Below are positions 47,084 through 57,782 of a stretch of 64,000 bases of DNA, piece after piece. Below the pieces are notes generated by a model that did not search any database, was not told where the DNA came from, and saw nothing but the letters and a program-made list of their open reading frames with translations. This stretch comes from Datisca glomerata. Its lineage: Eukaryota; Streptophyta; Magnoliopsida; Cucurbitales; Datiscaceae. The translations under genes and the position numbers were made by a program. The stretch is from NCBI GenBank assembly GCA_003255025.1, contig QANY01002371.1, positions 62,001 through 126,000 of the forward strand. The letters are read 5' to 3'. The number at the start of each line of letters is the position of its first letter. Positions within the stretch are counted from its first letter, which is position 1.

Positions 47084-50000
47084 ATGAAACAAACAGAGAC
47101 AACAATGGAGATAGAAGCAGGGAAAACAACAGGGAAGGGGATGGTGGTATGTGGGTTGAGTCCATTAAGTGAGACAATATGGAGAGAGAAGACGAATATA
47201 GAGATAGTGGGAGATGTGTCTGCTAGGCTAACATGGAAGGATCTGACAGTGATGGTTACACTCAGTAATGGTGAAACACAGAAGGTGCTTGAAGGGCTGA
47301 GTGGTTATGCTGAGCCAGGGAGTTTTACAGCTTTAATGGGTCCATCTGGGTCAGGCAAATCTACTTTGCTTGATGCTTTGTCTAGTCGACTTGCAGCTAA
47401 TGCTTTCCTTTCTGGCTCTATTCTTCTCAATGGTCGTAAAACTAAGCTCTCTTTTGGTACTGCTGTGAGTATTCCTTCGTAGTAAACATTTTTTCCTTTT
47501 TTTTTAAAGTTCACTGATAGTAATTTTAAAGTTAGTGTATAAATTTCGGATGATTAAATGTTTATAAGTTATTTAATAATTTTTTAAAGGCTGAAATTGC
47601 AAAAACACCACATTTAGTTTGGTGGAATGTCTTTTTAGTACAGTTTAATTTTTCAAATTTAGTACATGGCTTTATGATTCAGTTTTTTTTTTTGTTTTTT
47701 TCAATTTAGTATATTGCTTCACCAATTTAAGTTTGTTGTGACGAATATTGTTGTTGCACAAAGTCTGCTAATTTAAATTTTAAACGACTTTGCACACACC
47801 AATTCACACGTATTTTCTTGAACGACACATTTTTCAGCTTGGATTTTGCGTTATTTTTTTGAAGGTTAATTGCCAAAAAAAAAACGCCATGTAATTTGGA
47901 GAAGTGTGTTTTTCAATATAATTTTGTTTTGCCAATTTAGTATATGGCTTCGTTATTTAAATTTTCTGTGACGAAGACTATTGTTATGCAAAATCTGCAA
48001 ATTTAAATCTTAAACAACTTTATACACCAATCCACACGTATTTGAACGACAGAATTTCTGTCTTTTATTGAGTTCATCGTGTACTAAAATTGCGCATTGC
48101 AGAACTAACATATTAAATAATGACTCTAATTAATATGTAACAATAGTTTATAATTTGCAGTTTGAAATCAATAATTCAAAATCTTCTAAATTACTGTAAT
48201 TAAATAGTTTTTGAAGAGAAATTAATCCTTTTCGTTAGAGAGGCTTCAATAGATCAATGCAATAACTATAATGCTAAAGAAATTCTATGATGGACATGAT
48301 TGTAAAAAAATGTAAGTAGATGGGTTGTTTCAAATTTTCTTTTATGTTAAGTTCCTCTGCTGATTGACGTTCATGTGGGTTTGATATGTGTGAATCCAGG
48401 CTTATGTGACCCAAGATGACAACTTGATTGGAACATTGACCGTGAGGGAAACGATAATGTACTCGGCTCGATTACGTTTACCGGACAAGATGTCGTGGTC
48501 GGAAAAGAGGACGCTGGTTGAGAGTACAATCATAGAAATGGGTCTTCAAGATTGTGCTGATACAGTGATTGGGAACTGGCATTTACGTGGGATCAGTGGA
48601 GGTGAAAAGAGAAGAGTCAGCATTGCTCTTGAAATCTTGATGAGGCCTCGATTGCTTTTCCTTGATGAGCCTACTAGTGGTCTTGATAGGTAAATATCTT
48701 ATCAAAGAACGTATCGCGGTTCTGATTTTACCTTGATTGCTTTTCCTTGATGTTAACTAGTTTGATTTCTATGGCAGTGCTTCGGCATTTTTCGTGACGC
48801 AGACATTACGGGCCTTGTCGAGAGACGGAAGGACGGTGATAGCATCAATTCACCAGCCAAGCAGTGAAGTTTTTGAACTGTTTGATCAACTGTATTTGCT
48901 TTCAGGAGGCAAAACTGTCTACTTTGGTCAGGCTTCGGATGCATATGAGGTCAGAATTTCAACTCGTTTTTGCTCGATTTTGGTTTAACGAGTATTTAAC
49001 TCTTGAGAGGTATGTTTTGCAGTTCTTTGCTCAAGCTGGATTCCCATGCCCTGCTTTGAGGAATCCATCTGATCATTTTCTTAGATGCATCAATTCAGAT
49101 TTTGATAAAGTAAAGGCCACACTGAAAGGCTCCATGAAGCTAAGGGTATAACATTCCCTTCTCTTCCTTCATTATGCATCTGTTCTTTGAATTTTTAATG
49201 TTAGTCGTGTTCTTTTTTGTCTATCACGCGTGTGAAACATTATAAGAGATGCTCACATATGAGACATATAAGATCCAACCCGTTGCTAACCGCTAAGTGA
49301 TTTTAATTATTGTGTCAAGTCACTGATCCCGTCTCACATGTTTTGATGTTCATAATATTTTACTTACGAAGTAAATGATAAAAACTTGATTGAAATCATT
49401 TTCAAAGTAAATGAAAGCCGAGTCATAGTTTAGGGACCAATAGGCTGTTTTAGCCTTACTTTGTTTCTCATGTCTATTACTCACTACTTCTATATTCACG
49501 TAAAATGGACAATATGATCAGTTTGAAGCTAGTGATGATCCATTGGATAAGATCACAACAGCAGAAGCCATCCGAACTCTGATCAACTTCTACTTAACGT
49601 CTCAACAATATTACGCAGCGAGACAAAAAGTCGAAGAGATATCCAAAGTTGTAAGTATTTCTCTATATGATAACATATCCGATTAAGCAAATAAGCATTC
49701 CCTTAACTGTTTTATCAACTTTGCAGAGAGGAACTGTGTTAGATTCAGGAGGCAGTCAGGCTAGTTTCCTAATGCAAGCCTTTACGTTAACCAAGCGTTC
49801 GTTCGTCAACATGTCGAGGGATTTCGGGTACTATTGGCTCCGCCTCGTGATTTATATTGTTGTCACAATATGTATCGGAACAATATATCTGAATGTCGGG
49901 ACAGGCTACAACTCAATTCTGGTATGCTTTACAGTATATAACATTCCTTATGAATCTAACTTCTTTTCTATCGTAAAGAGATTTAGATTCGCTTTTACCT

Positions 50001-51304
50001 CGATAATGAAACAGGCAAGGGGTTCGTGTGCATCATTCGTCTTTGGTTTCGTCACTTTCATGTCGATTGGTGGATTTCCTTCCTTTGTAGAAGATATGAA
50101 GGTAAAATCTCATTATCCCATTAGTATGTATATTACAATTGTTGAAGTATATAAAAGGGCAAATTCTTTTAACTTCCTCTCTTGTTGCTTAAAGTACTTC
50201 TGCTAAATGTTAATTACTATATAGGTTTTCCAAAGGGAAAGACTGAATGGGCACTATGGAGTGAGTTCATTTGTAATAAGCAACACTCTATCTGCAATGC
50301 CATTCCTAATTTTGATCACCTTCCTCTCTGGAACTATTTGTTACTTCATGGTCCGTCTTCACCCAGGTTTCGAGCATTATCTCTTCTTTGTCCTCTGCCT
50401 CTATGCTAGTGTTACTGTTGTTGAGAGCTTGATGATGGCCATTGCCAGTATTGTCCCTAACTTTCTCATGGGTATTATTATTGGAGCTGGAATTCAGGTA
50501 TTCTTTCCTGTTCACTATTAAGAATTAGAGAAGATCTGTTTGATGGTGTATCCATTTCTGATGTTGATTCATGAGTTGTTTCCATGTCAGGGTATTTTCA
50601 TGCTTGTCTCCGGCTACTTCAGGCTTCCGAATGACATCCCGAAGCCAGTCTGGCGTTATCCGATGTCGTACATTAGCTTCCACTTTTGGGCTCTCCAGGT
50701 AAATTTAGTAGCGCAGTTATTAAATTCTAAGCACTGTAAAAATAATGTACTGACAGGAGAGACAATAACATTACCTCTCCTCTTATGGGGTGTGCAAAAT
50801 TATACCGAACTGACCAAAACAAACCTAAAACTACTAATTCAATCGGTTTTATATGTATTTATGGTTCGGTAAGGTTCAAAATTTCGTCAAATTTCAAAGC
50901 GGTTAGTTTCAGTATAGATTTCGTTTACTATAATATGAAATTTTCAGGGACAATATCAAAATGATCTGAAAGGCTTGATGTTCGACAACCAAACGCCAGA
51001 TCTACCAAAGTTACCGGGTGAATTCATCCTTGAAAAAGTGTTCCAGATTGACGTGAACAGATCGAAGTGGATCGACCTGAGCGTTATATTGAGCATGATA
51101 GTTATATACAGGATCATATTCTTCATCATGATAAAGATCAATGAGGATGTTACACCATGGGTTAGAGGATACATAGCAAGGAGGAGAATGCAACAAAAGA
51201 ACGGAAATCAGAACACAACGGTTGCTCCTGACGGCCTAACTCAATCCCCTTCATTGAGGACTTACGTTACTAACCTTACCACAACTGCAACTAGTAGGAG
51301 GTAG
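47084..51304 (+). CDS. ABCG11: ABCG11-type half-size ABC transporter (cuticular lipid export)
   Basis: Ten exons with GT-AG introns: 47084-47464, 48400-48689, 48778-48949, 49023-49145, 49522-49650, 49727-49921, 50015-50101, 50225-50497, 50591-50698, 50948-51304. Together they give 2115 bases or 704 residues, the usual length of the family. The N-terminal nucleotide-binding domain shows Walker [10 protein letters not shown] (residues 86-94), signature ISGGEKRR, Walker [13 protein letters not shown] and the H-loop IHQPSSE. The C-terminal half holds the membrane helices of an ABCG half-transporter and ends [15 protein letters not shown]. Long stretches are nearly identical to Arabidopsis ABCG11 (for example [19 protein letters not shown]). 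That protein acts as a plasma-membrane homodimer or with ABCG12 to export cutin and wax precursors. The second ATG (47105, AACAATGG context, giving MEIEAGK) matches the usual family start better than the first at 47084. No frame damage is seen. Confidence 0.95.
47700..48055 (+). repeat. Imperfect direct duplication inside intron 1 of the ABCG gene
   Basis: Two diverged copies occur at about 47701-47829 and 47932-48050. Both run from caatttagtatat-ggcttc through tgtgacgaa and tctgc-aatttaaat to cacacgtattt..gaacgac. Intron 1 is by far the longest intron of the gene at 935 bases, partly because of this duplication. Confidence 0.75.
50784..50935. mobile_element. Relic of the AACCGAAC foldback family in ABCG intron 9
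   Basis: The intron contains tatggggtgtgcaaaatt followed by ataccgaactgacc. This aligns with the left end of the 35097-35552 element (taggggtgttcaaaatt, gtcccgaaccgacc). Further ggttcgg words follow. The right end is not evident, so this is a truncated or decayed copy, and the splice sites of the intron are intact. Confidence 0.6.
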
Positions 51305-51461
51305 TGTCTTGACTAAGTAAATATTTTTTACTATAATATTTAATTAATGTCAGTTTAAACAAAGAATTAAGCAAATTTTATGACGTGCATGCAATTATCA
51401 ATTTCAATAGCATACGTTTAAATTTTAATTACTATATAAATTAGGAATGGACTTTTCTTTT

Positions 51462-51547
51462 ATTCCCAATTTTCTTTCTAAGAATTGCTAAAGTTTTAGT
51501 TGGTATTCCCAATTTTCTTTCTAAGAATTGCTAAAGTTTTAGTTGGA
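51462..51547. repeat. 43-bp perfect tandem duplication downstream of the ABCG gene
   Basis: attcccaattttctttctaa through agttttagttggt occurs twice head to tail (51462-51504 and 51505-51547) with no visible difference, so it is recent. It lies about 160 bases after the stop codon and may be in or just beyond the 3' untranslated region. Confidence 0.92.
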
Positions 51548-53609
51548 GTATCGTAAGAAATTATGGAGAATTACATTTTTATCGTTTCTTTATTTGATTT
51601 AAAAGAAAAATTTATTGTATTATTTAATAGTATACTCGGTATGAAAGAGTGGGTTTCGATCATCTGCTCTAATATTAGAGGCACTTGGCTCTCCTGACTC
51701 GTGCAATCACATCTTAACCGTCCTTACTAAGTCAACTAAAGGAAAGTTAAAAAAAAACTCTTCTAAATTTTGTTGACGTAGTTTGGTACAGGAATGAGTG
51801 GATTTAGGTTGATGAGATTACTTAGATACCTGTATTAAATTTTTACTATCCATAATCAACATATATCAATAATAAATTATATGGTATGCGTAATACCCAT
51901 CAGATATAGATATCCATTAAGATATGAGTATCTAAGAGTAACTATATATATATATATCTATTTGTTTCTTTTTTTTTAACCAAATAACCATTGTAAGGGA
52001 AATTTTCATTCCCAACAATATACAATATTGGAGGATTGAATACGAATAGAAATGAAAATGTAATATATAAATACTTACATTTTACATTCGTTTGATACAT
52101 ATGATGTACATATAAACATTTTCCTCCCATTCATTTTCCTAGATTTAAAGCATATTAAAAAATAATATTTTAACCATTTTCTTAAAATATTTAAGAATAA
52201 TATTTTAAATGTTCTTTTGACCGTCGCGTCATCCCTGTTAACTCCGTCTTTTTCTACATCTACATCCTTCATCATACTTTCTTCTTTTTTCGTCATGCTG
52301 GTAGTCCTTTTTTCAAGGAGAAATCTATCCCGTACAACCATTCTTTTTCCTTTTTTGATAAAAACAAAAACGTTTCCATTTTCATCATCCATCGAATATG
52401 GAGAAATTTTTTATTCCTCAATGAAAACTATTATCACAGTATGATGGAGATCAACGTCAACAATTCATTTATAAGTTAGAATTACTGTCTCCCCAAATTC
52501 ATTTTCCTTTTTCCTTGTTTCTAACCTTTTTTCTCATCAATTTTCTGCCTTCTATTAGATATTTTTCAGCAAATATATATATTTTTTTGGCAGATTTGTC
52601 AACAATCATGTACCTAGTTGAAACAATACTGACCTTGACAATACAAAATTAACTAATTTCAACTATTAAAATAATTAGACGCCTCCATTACTATAATTTA
52701 TAATCTTTAATAAATCTTAGATAGCAACCTTTCAATGTTGAACCTCCTCACTCGGACATAGAAACCTTGGACCATGGACCAACATATAGGATTAATCAAA
52801 CAAAATTAAAAAAAAATGAACCTATTTGAAGCATTGGGTGAATATCAGTGAGAATCTCTCATGGATAACAGGTATTACACGTACTCTGCCCATATAAAAT
52901 GGGTAACAGTATATCTACTCAATTAATACCTATACCCATTTATAAAATCATAAATCTATCTATTATGTTAAATACACGCTGGTACTCAAACTTATTGGTG
53001 TTTTTAACATCTCTAATTTAATCTCATCTGAACCATTCATATTCAACTTCTATTGATTGGGTTAGTTAGTATATAAATGTTACATCGGCTTCTATTAGGC
53101 ATGATTCTTGCTAATCCTGTTGGAAAAGTTGAAAGAAAAATTTGTTTCTTTGTTTACTACCCACTCAAAGAGTTATGTTATATATTGATAAGTTTTCATT
53201 TTTATTTGCATCATTTCAACATTTTTGAAGAGCTACTACATACTACTCTTTTTTTTAGAAAGAGCAACAAGGAATTTAAGACACACACAACAAGTTAAGC
53301 AATAGCCAGTAAATGAAGCCTTACAATACACACCCCAACAAAAAGATCTAATTTTTGTTAACATGAGTAACGCTTAAATACTGCAACTACGCTTAACAAG
53401 TTCCCGATATGGGATAAACACACAAGCTTCAACCGTTGTATAAATAGTGCTCTATTTGTTGATTTAGATTGATGAAAATTTTCATTCTTTCTCCTTCATT
53501 CGGGCATTTTCATATTTCCTAATGTATGCTTTATTGCAAACTATGATTGTGGTATTGGTTCTTACGGATTAGAACGCAACTTCTATAGAAGCAAAAAAAA
53601 AAACTAGGA
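51548..53609. other. Intergenic DNA downstream of the ABCG gene
   Basis: No gene is supported; the frames at 52075-52444 and 53077-53298 lack known domains. The stretches 51780-51935 and 52840-52945 contain gggtaatacccat-type words that recall the hAT element at 56243-56923 and may be decayed relatives. A TATA-like tataaata lies near 53440 with no gene behind it. Confidence 0.45.
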
Positions 53610-53813
53610 GATAATTGTTCACAACCTTACGCACCATGGACGAAGCGAAATTGTCTTTAGAGAACATTATTGACACTGCGCTCGGATTACTTTCTAGTTT
53701 CAATTGTTGTTGATAATTGTTTACAACCTTATGCACCATGAAGGAAGTGAAATTGTCTTTAGAGAACATTATTGACACTGCGCTCGGATTACTTTCTAGT
53801 TCCAATTATTGTA
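53610..53813 (-). repeat. 102-bp tandem duplication, open on the minus strand
   Basis: Two units (53610-53711 and 53712-53813) differ at only a few positions. The period is divisible by three, so the minus-strand frame 53805-53569 reads through both, with the repeated block LESNPSAVSIMFSKDNF. No family is recognised. Confidence 0.88.
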
Positions 53814-54441
53814 GATTTTTAAGATGAATGGGAAGGTGACGAACTCCAAGTGTTAAGAGTTGCAATAACTTATAGTACTCTTTCTAGTGTCATCATGTGC
53901 ATATATAATCAATTTTCATTCATGGGAGAGATCGTTGGATATTTTGAAGTGAATGAGAAATTAAAAAGAAAATAATGATAACACTTTAGAGTCTCCAAGA
54001 AGACATCATTATGTCGGAGTCTCCAAAAGACACATACATCCATATTAATGGTTATGTTTGTTTCCTGCCTCCGTACTTAACGTTTTCATTTTCTATAAAT
54101 AGAGTCTCTCATGTGCATTTGAAAGGTTAGTCATTTTTTGCAAAGTTAGAGTATGCACGTATTGTTTCAAGAAAGAGTACGGTTCAATTCTCGGGCTAGG
54201 TTAATATAGTGCTACATTGATCGTGCGAAGAAGTGTCAAATCTTAGCAGAAAAACGTCCATAAAAATATAAGCATCAGTGCAAGGGTGGAATTTGCTTAA
54301 TTAAGAAACTTTGCGGATTTCGCATATCTCTCTTCATTCCTACTCCTTGATCAATTCTTCATTCTTCTTTTATTACGTTGATATTATTTATCACTGTATC
54401 ATATATATTTTTCTAACAAATCATGTCACTTAAACTTACGC
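53814..54441. other. Non-coding DNA with a plant-type TATA motif
   Basis: The segment contains ttttctataaatagagtctc near 54088-54110, an RNA polymerase II-like core promoter, but no reading frame or RNA family follows it. It looks like an LTR or a lost promoter; no partner LTR was found. Confidence 0.4.
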
Positions 54442-54449
54442 CACATCTC

Positions 54450-55174
54450 AAGAGTGGCAACTGGATCGGTTCAGCCTGCGAAACCGGCTGAACCAAACTG
54501 GGTCGGTTCGTCTTGCGAAATTGATTGAACCGGCCCGTCACAATACGACACGGTGCGACCTTGAACAGTACCGGGCCGGTTAAGGCCCGCGGGCCAAATC
54601 CCGGCCATCACGGACTTGATGCTGGACCGGCCCAGCCATTTGTTGTCTAAAAAATGCATGTAGTGAAGACATTTTATCGAAACTTCAAATAATATACTTT
54701 TGAGATAAATGTATTTAATTAAATAAAAATTAATATTTTTCATTTAAATGAATATTTTATTCAATAAAATATTGGATTCATGAAAATTTTAAAAAATATT
54801 GGTTTAATATTCATAATATTTTTTGTTCTATTAATGAACATGAATTATAAATTAGTTTATTAAATATTTATTATATTTTCAAAATTTACGTGAATCTGAA
54901 TATTATTAGTTTATGAATTTAATAAATAAAATATTTATTTTACTTATTATTACAAGTTTTTCTATGGAGATTTTAAAGTAATAAAATAACATAATTATAA
55001 AAAAGTAACATGACTTTCATGTAACTTAGTGGCACTCCCTACACTTCCTTTATTCCCCACCAAGGTTCAATTCTCCTAATCTACATTTTTGAGAATTAAA
55101 CCACCTTAAAGGGAGGGGAAACGGGCCGTACCGATTATTTAACTGGGAACGGCCCGGCCCAGTTGCCACCCCTA
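54450..55174. mobile_element. Non-autonomous hAT element
   Basis: A 725-bp element is flanked by an exact 8-bp duplication CACATCTC (54442-54449 and 55175-55182). The left end AAGAGTGGCAACTGG pairs with the right end, whose reverse complement is TAGGGGTGGCAACTGG. The subterminal parts are rich in ccggcccg and ggttcagcc words in both orientations, while the centre (54640-55030) is AT-rich. No transposase is present. The duplication length and the TAGGGGTGGCAA end identify the hAT superfamily. Confidence 0.93.
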
Positions 55175-55335
55175 CACATCTCACGTTTTCTGATGCTTGC
55201 ATTTGATGTGCGGCGTCTCTTTTCATATGGTGTGATTTTATTAGTTATACAAAGTGAGGCCTTCACAAAAAATATAACATCACTCTTTAGGGTACATTTT
55301 TTTAAGAGAAACATCACATTTCATTAACAAGACAG

Positions 55336-55755
55336 AGTTACAAACATAAAAAAGATCTGAACAAAACAATCAGATCTAAATACAAATAAGTGGTTACATG
55401 TGCTAGATAAGGTTAATATACACCTAATAATGTACGGAGATAGAATTATGTGCATAAACAACACACAGGACACGGAGTTACAAACATAAAAAAGATCTGA
55501 ACAAAACAATCAGATCTAAATACAAATAAGCGGTTACACGTGCTAGATAAGGTTAATATACACCTAATAACGTACGAAGATGGAATTATGTGCATAAACA
55601 ACAAACAGGACACAGAGTTACAAACATAAAAAAGATCTGAATAAAACAATCAGATCTAAATACAAATAAGCGGTTACACGTGCTAGATAAGGTTAATAAA
55701 CACCTAATAACGTACGAGGAGGGAATGATGTGCATAAACAGCGCACAGAAATAGA
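55336..55755. repeat. 140-bp tandem triplication
   Basis: Three units start at 55336, 55476 and 55616 with agttacaaacataaaaaaga and end with gtgcataaacaacacacag-type sequence. The copies differ at a handful of positions. Read on the minus strand this is the tail of a longer CT-rich sequence that reaches to about 57060. Confidence 0.95.
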
Positions 55756-56242
55756 GCTCGAGCAGCACGTTCCAACGGGCCTCCACCATCCAATCCTGGC
55801 TCGACCGGCTAACACTGTAAATGTAAATTTGCATGAAGAACAACATCATCTCGAACAGATCTGGAATGCCCGGTTGTGTCATACACACGTAAAGCCTCAA
55901 AATCATCCCAGAAGCTAGATCTGAAGAGAAAATACCCACCAAAGATTGAAGATCTGACAGAACAAAATCTACACAATCGGTAGAAATAAAAGCCTTCCAA
56001 AATGGAAGAATATCTCCGTTGAAAACACAAGAAATGTAAACTAAATACCTGCAGGGAGGAGAGAACCCGCATAGGAGAAAGGAAAAGAGAAATAGAGAGT
56101 GAAGGAGATGGGTAGAAGAAAAATAGAAAAACAATGGGGCTGAAGGAAAATGAAGAAAATAAAGGGGAGGAAGAAAGAAAAGTGAAGAAGAGGAGAAGGC
56201 TAGGAGAAAAGGGGAAGGGATAGGGAAGAAAGCGGTCACGGG

Positions 56243-56923
56243 TAGGGATGGAAAAAATACTCGTGGATAATTGACTTAATGACTGAGTATAAAAATGAGT
56301 GGGTATAATATATTGTAAATAGATATGGGTACTTATCGGGTGGGAATTTTTTTTACTCATTATAAACGGATAGAGTATGGGTAATACCCAATACTGGGTG
56401 CTTATTTAATATCTTTCAATTACTCATGTAACATCTTTGACAAAAAAATACTCATGTAACATGAGTCATGTTACGTACAATACAATACCCACGACCCACG
56501 ACCTAGACCCAGACCCAGACCCCGAGCCCAACCAGACCTCGAGCTGACCTAGACCTGACCCGACCCCCGATCCTTGGCCCTAACCCGACCCTGATCCTGA
56601 CTTGACCCCAGCCTCGAGCCCGACCCCGAGCCTGATCTCGAGACCGACGTCGACCCTGAACCTGACGCCGACCTCGACCTTGACCCTGACTCCGACCCTG
56701 ACCCATTGTGTAATTTGTATATACTATATTAATCTAGTGTTGATCATTTCAATATAGAAGTACCCATTAGATACCCATTAAGATACACGTCTTAATGGGT
56801 ATTATCTATATCCACTCATTTAATTTAACATGAGTATGAGTAGAGTATGGGTAATAAGATTTTAAGATGGGTATGAATATGGTATTACTCCTACCCTAAA
56901 ATACCCACTCATTACCATCCCTA
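56243..56923. mobile_element. Non-autonomous hAT element containing a GACCCx minisatellite
   Basis: A 681-bp element lies between GTCACGGG (56235-56242) and ATCACGGG (56924-56931), an 8-bp duplication with one mismatch. The ends are TAGGGATGGAAAAAATAC and, inverted, TAGGGATGGTAATGAG. Much of the interior is made of gggtaatacccat and gagtatgggtaat words in both orientations. No transposase is present. Confidence 0.85.
56470..56715. repeat. Degenerate hexamer repeat (GACCCx / GACCTx)
   Basis: About 40 units of six bases, gacccc, gacctg, gagccc and similar, form a GC-rich island within an AT-rich transposon. The open minus-strand frame through it (R/G/Q-rich) follows from the six-base period and is not a gene. 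Confidence 0.92.
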
Positions 56924-57550
56924 ATCACGGGCAAGTGGGGAGCTCTCCCCGTCAAAATAACTTGAAAAAATGGGTGGTTGCAGAGAGGGATACGAGAGAG
57001 TCTAGAGAGTTCTAGTTGTGGAGGAGAGATGAGGTTTCAAGTTTTGAGAGAAAATCCCCTCTTTATAGTACATTAATATACTCAAATTGGGCAGAGCGTT
57101 AAAGTCTTGTAAATAAAAACAGTCAAAAAGACACTTTTTAACTAAAAATGGTTGTGCTAGTAAAAGATGGTTTGCAGTATCACTCTAATGGGCCCATGTG
57201 TACATAGTTGCTACATTTGGAAACAAAAATTATTCTTGTGTATTTTGTACGATGGCCGATTTGAAACAAAAATTATTCTTGTGTAAGTGAGTTATGATGA
57301 GGAAAACAATTTCAATGTCAGCCCACTTGATGTATGATGGTCGAGATGACAACCTTTGAACAATATTCATATGTGGCTCAGCTCCTTAGCGCTTTACACG
57401 GCCAAAGACTATGCTGATATTTTGGAGTTTTTGGTCGGTCGATGGAAAATAGAGAGCTTGACCGGTCTTTCCAGTGAAGGGCGTAGAGCACATGAGTTTG
57501 TCTGTGAGTTGACACCAGGGATCAGAAGGCTGGAGGAGAGGGCTCAAGGA

Positions 57551-57782
57551 TGTGGAAAATCAAGAAAGGGTTGCAGAGAAGAAAGCTAGAGAAGAAGATT
57601 AAGAGAAAGGGAAGATATGAAGAAGAAGAAAATGACATTTCATTAACACTGTCTCGAAGCAGTACAGTAGGATAAAGGGGAAATAGCCAAAGCTAAATAA
57701 TAGAATGGGAAAAATACAATACTGCCCTTAACAAATAAAAAATAAACTAAACTAAACAAAACATTAACCTCATTCTCTAATA
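57551..57782 (-). repeat. 3' LTR of the short-LTR copia
   Basis: On the minus strand it begins TATTAGAGAATGAGG after the purine tract and ends ATTTTCCACA. It shares most of its length with 61856-62102 but lacks the extra tctattccctttctctc repeat found there. Confidence 0.9.

Larger units (their letters stand above)
55756..57060 (-). other. Minus-strand CT-rich transcript-like segment, split by a hAT element
   Basis: Outside the hAT element (56243-56923) the minus strand from about 57060 to 55320 has a pyrimidine-rich start (ctctctagactctctcgta), long ctcctctt runs near 56050-56230, and then more even composition ending in attaatgaaatgtgatg. The minus-strand frame 56239-55586 (217 codons) has no homology I recognise, and its C-terminal part lies in the 140-bp repeats. 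It may be a non-LTR retroelement fragment or a non-coding transcript. Confidence 0.35.

Noticed and set aside
53395..54115. Two TATA boxes (near 53440 and 54092) as promoters of genes
   Set aside because: No reading frame or RNA structure follows either; they may be LTR promoters of lost elements.
55586..56239. 217-codon minus-strand gene
   Set aside because: Low-complexity F/L/S-rich start from CT runs, a C-terminus inside the 140-bp repeats, and no recognisable domain.
56503..56706. Minus-strand R/G/Q-rich protein
   Set aside because: It is the reading of a six-base repeat inside a hAT element.
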